Shown here piece by piece: positions 6,623 to 6,642 of a stretch of DNA of 6,642 nt. A program made the translations under genes and the position numbers. Source of the stretch: Thalassarchaeum sp002495735 (lineage in GTDB: Archaea; Thermoplasmatota; Poseidoniia; Poseidoniales; Thalassarchaeaceae); contig CALDRG010000029.1 of NCBI GenBank assembly GCA_937911265.1, positions 1-6,642 of the forward strand, read 5' to 3'. Within the stretch, counting starts at the first letter, position 1; the number at the start of each line of letters is the position of its first letter. The notes under the pieces were generated by a model. The model saw nothing but the letters and a program-made list of their open reading frames with translations. It was not told the DNA's origin and did not search any database.

Positions 6623-6642
6623 GTGAGCGAACGCTCTAGACG
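6623..6642 (+). CDS. Possible start of the next gene, cut off by the window edge
   Basis: A GTG at 6623 opens a frame reading MSERSR before the sequence ends. Nothing can be said about function. It lies about 18 bases from the centre of the TATA-like box, a little too close for the predicted transcript to include it, so the true start may be further right. The assignment is weak. Confidence 0.2.

Overview
The window looks like chromosomal DNA of a free-living archaeon, most likely a marine euryarchaeote of the Thermoplasmatota type (Marine Group II/III-like). An archaeal MCM replicative helicase, GatE (the archaea-specific subunit of the GatDE tRNA-dependent amidotransferase) and an archaeal/eukaryotic-type peptidyl-tRNA hydrolase (Pth2) sit together with TATA-like promoter elements. 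The domain assignment is firm. The finer lineage is an impression from gene content and protein style, with no 16S or phylogeny to back it. No mobile element, CRISPR array, RNA gene or phage feature was seen, and no reading frame appears broken.

Layout: (1) 1-433, minus strand: a PPC/DUF296-domain protein that runs off the left edge, transcribed divergently from everything else. (2) 434-648: a divergent intergenic region with a TATA-like box at 603-610 and a Shine-Dalgarno-like GGCGGTGA at 637-644. These place the mcm start at 649 rather than at the furthest upstream in-frame ATG (457). (3) 649-2805: mcm. (4) 2837-4945: gatE, 31 bases after the mcm stop or overlapping it if an upstream ATG is used, so probably co-transcribed with mcm. 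(5) 4983-5534: a small secreted or membrane-anchored protein with a DUF4430 (transcobalamin C-terminal-like) domain. (6) 5593-6249: a six-helix membrane protein resembling the substrate-binding S component of ECF vitamin transporters. (7) 6257-6601: pth2. (8) 6602-6642: a TATA-like box and possibly the first codons of another gene.

The first functional block is information processing: DNA unwinding (MCM) and Gln-tRNA(Gln) formation (GatE), with Pth2 at the far end rescuing peptidyl-tRNA. Between them lies the most interesting part, a two-gene cassette coding for a DUF4430 extracellular domain and an ECF S component. I read it as a vitamin or cobalamin-like capture and import system in which the secreted domain supplies ligand to the S component. 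The energising ATPases and EcfT are absent here and would have to be encoded elsewhere. GatD, the obligate partner of GatE, is also not in this window.
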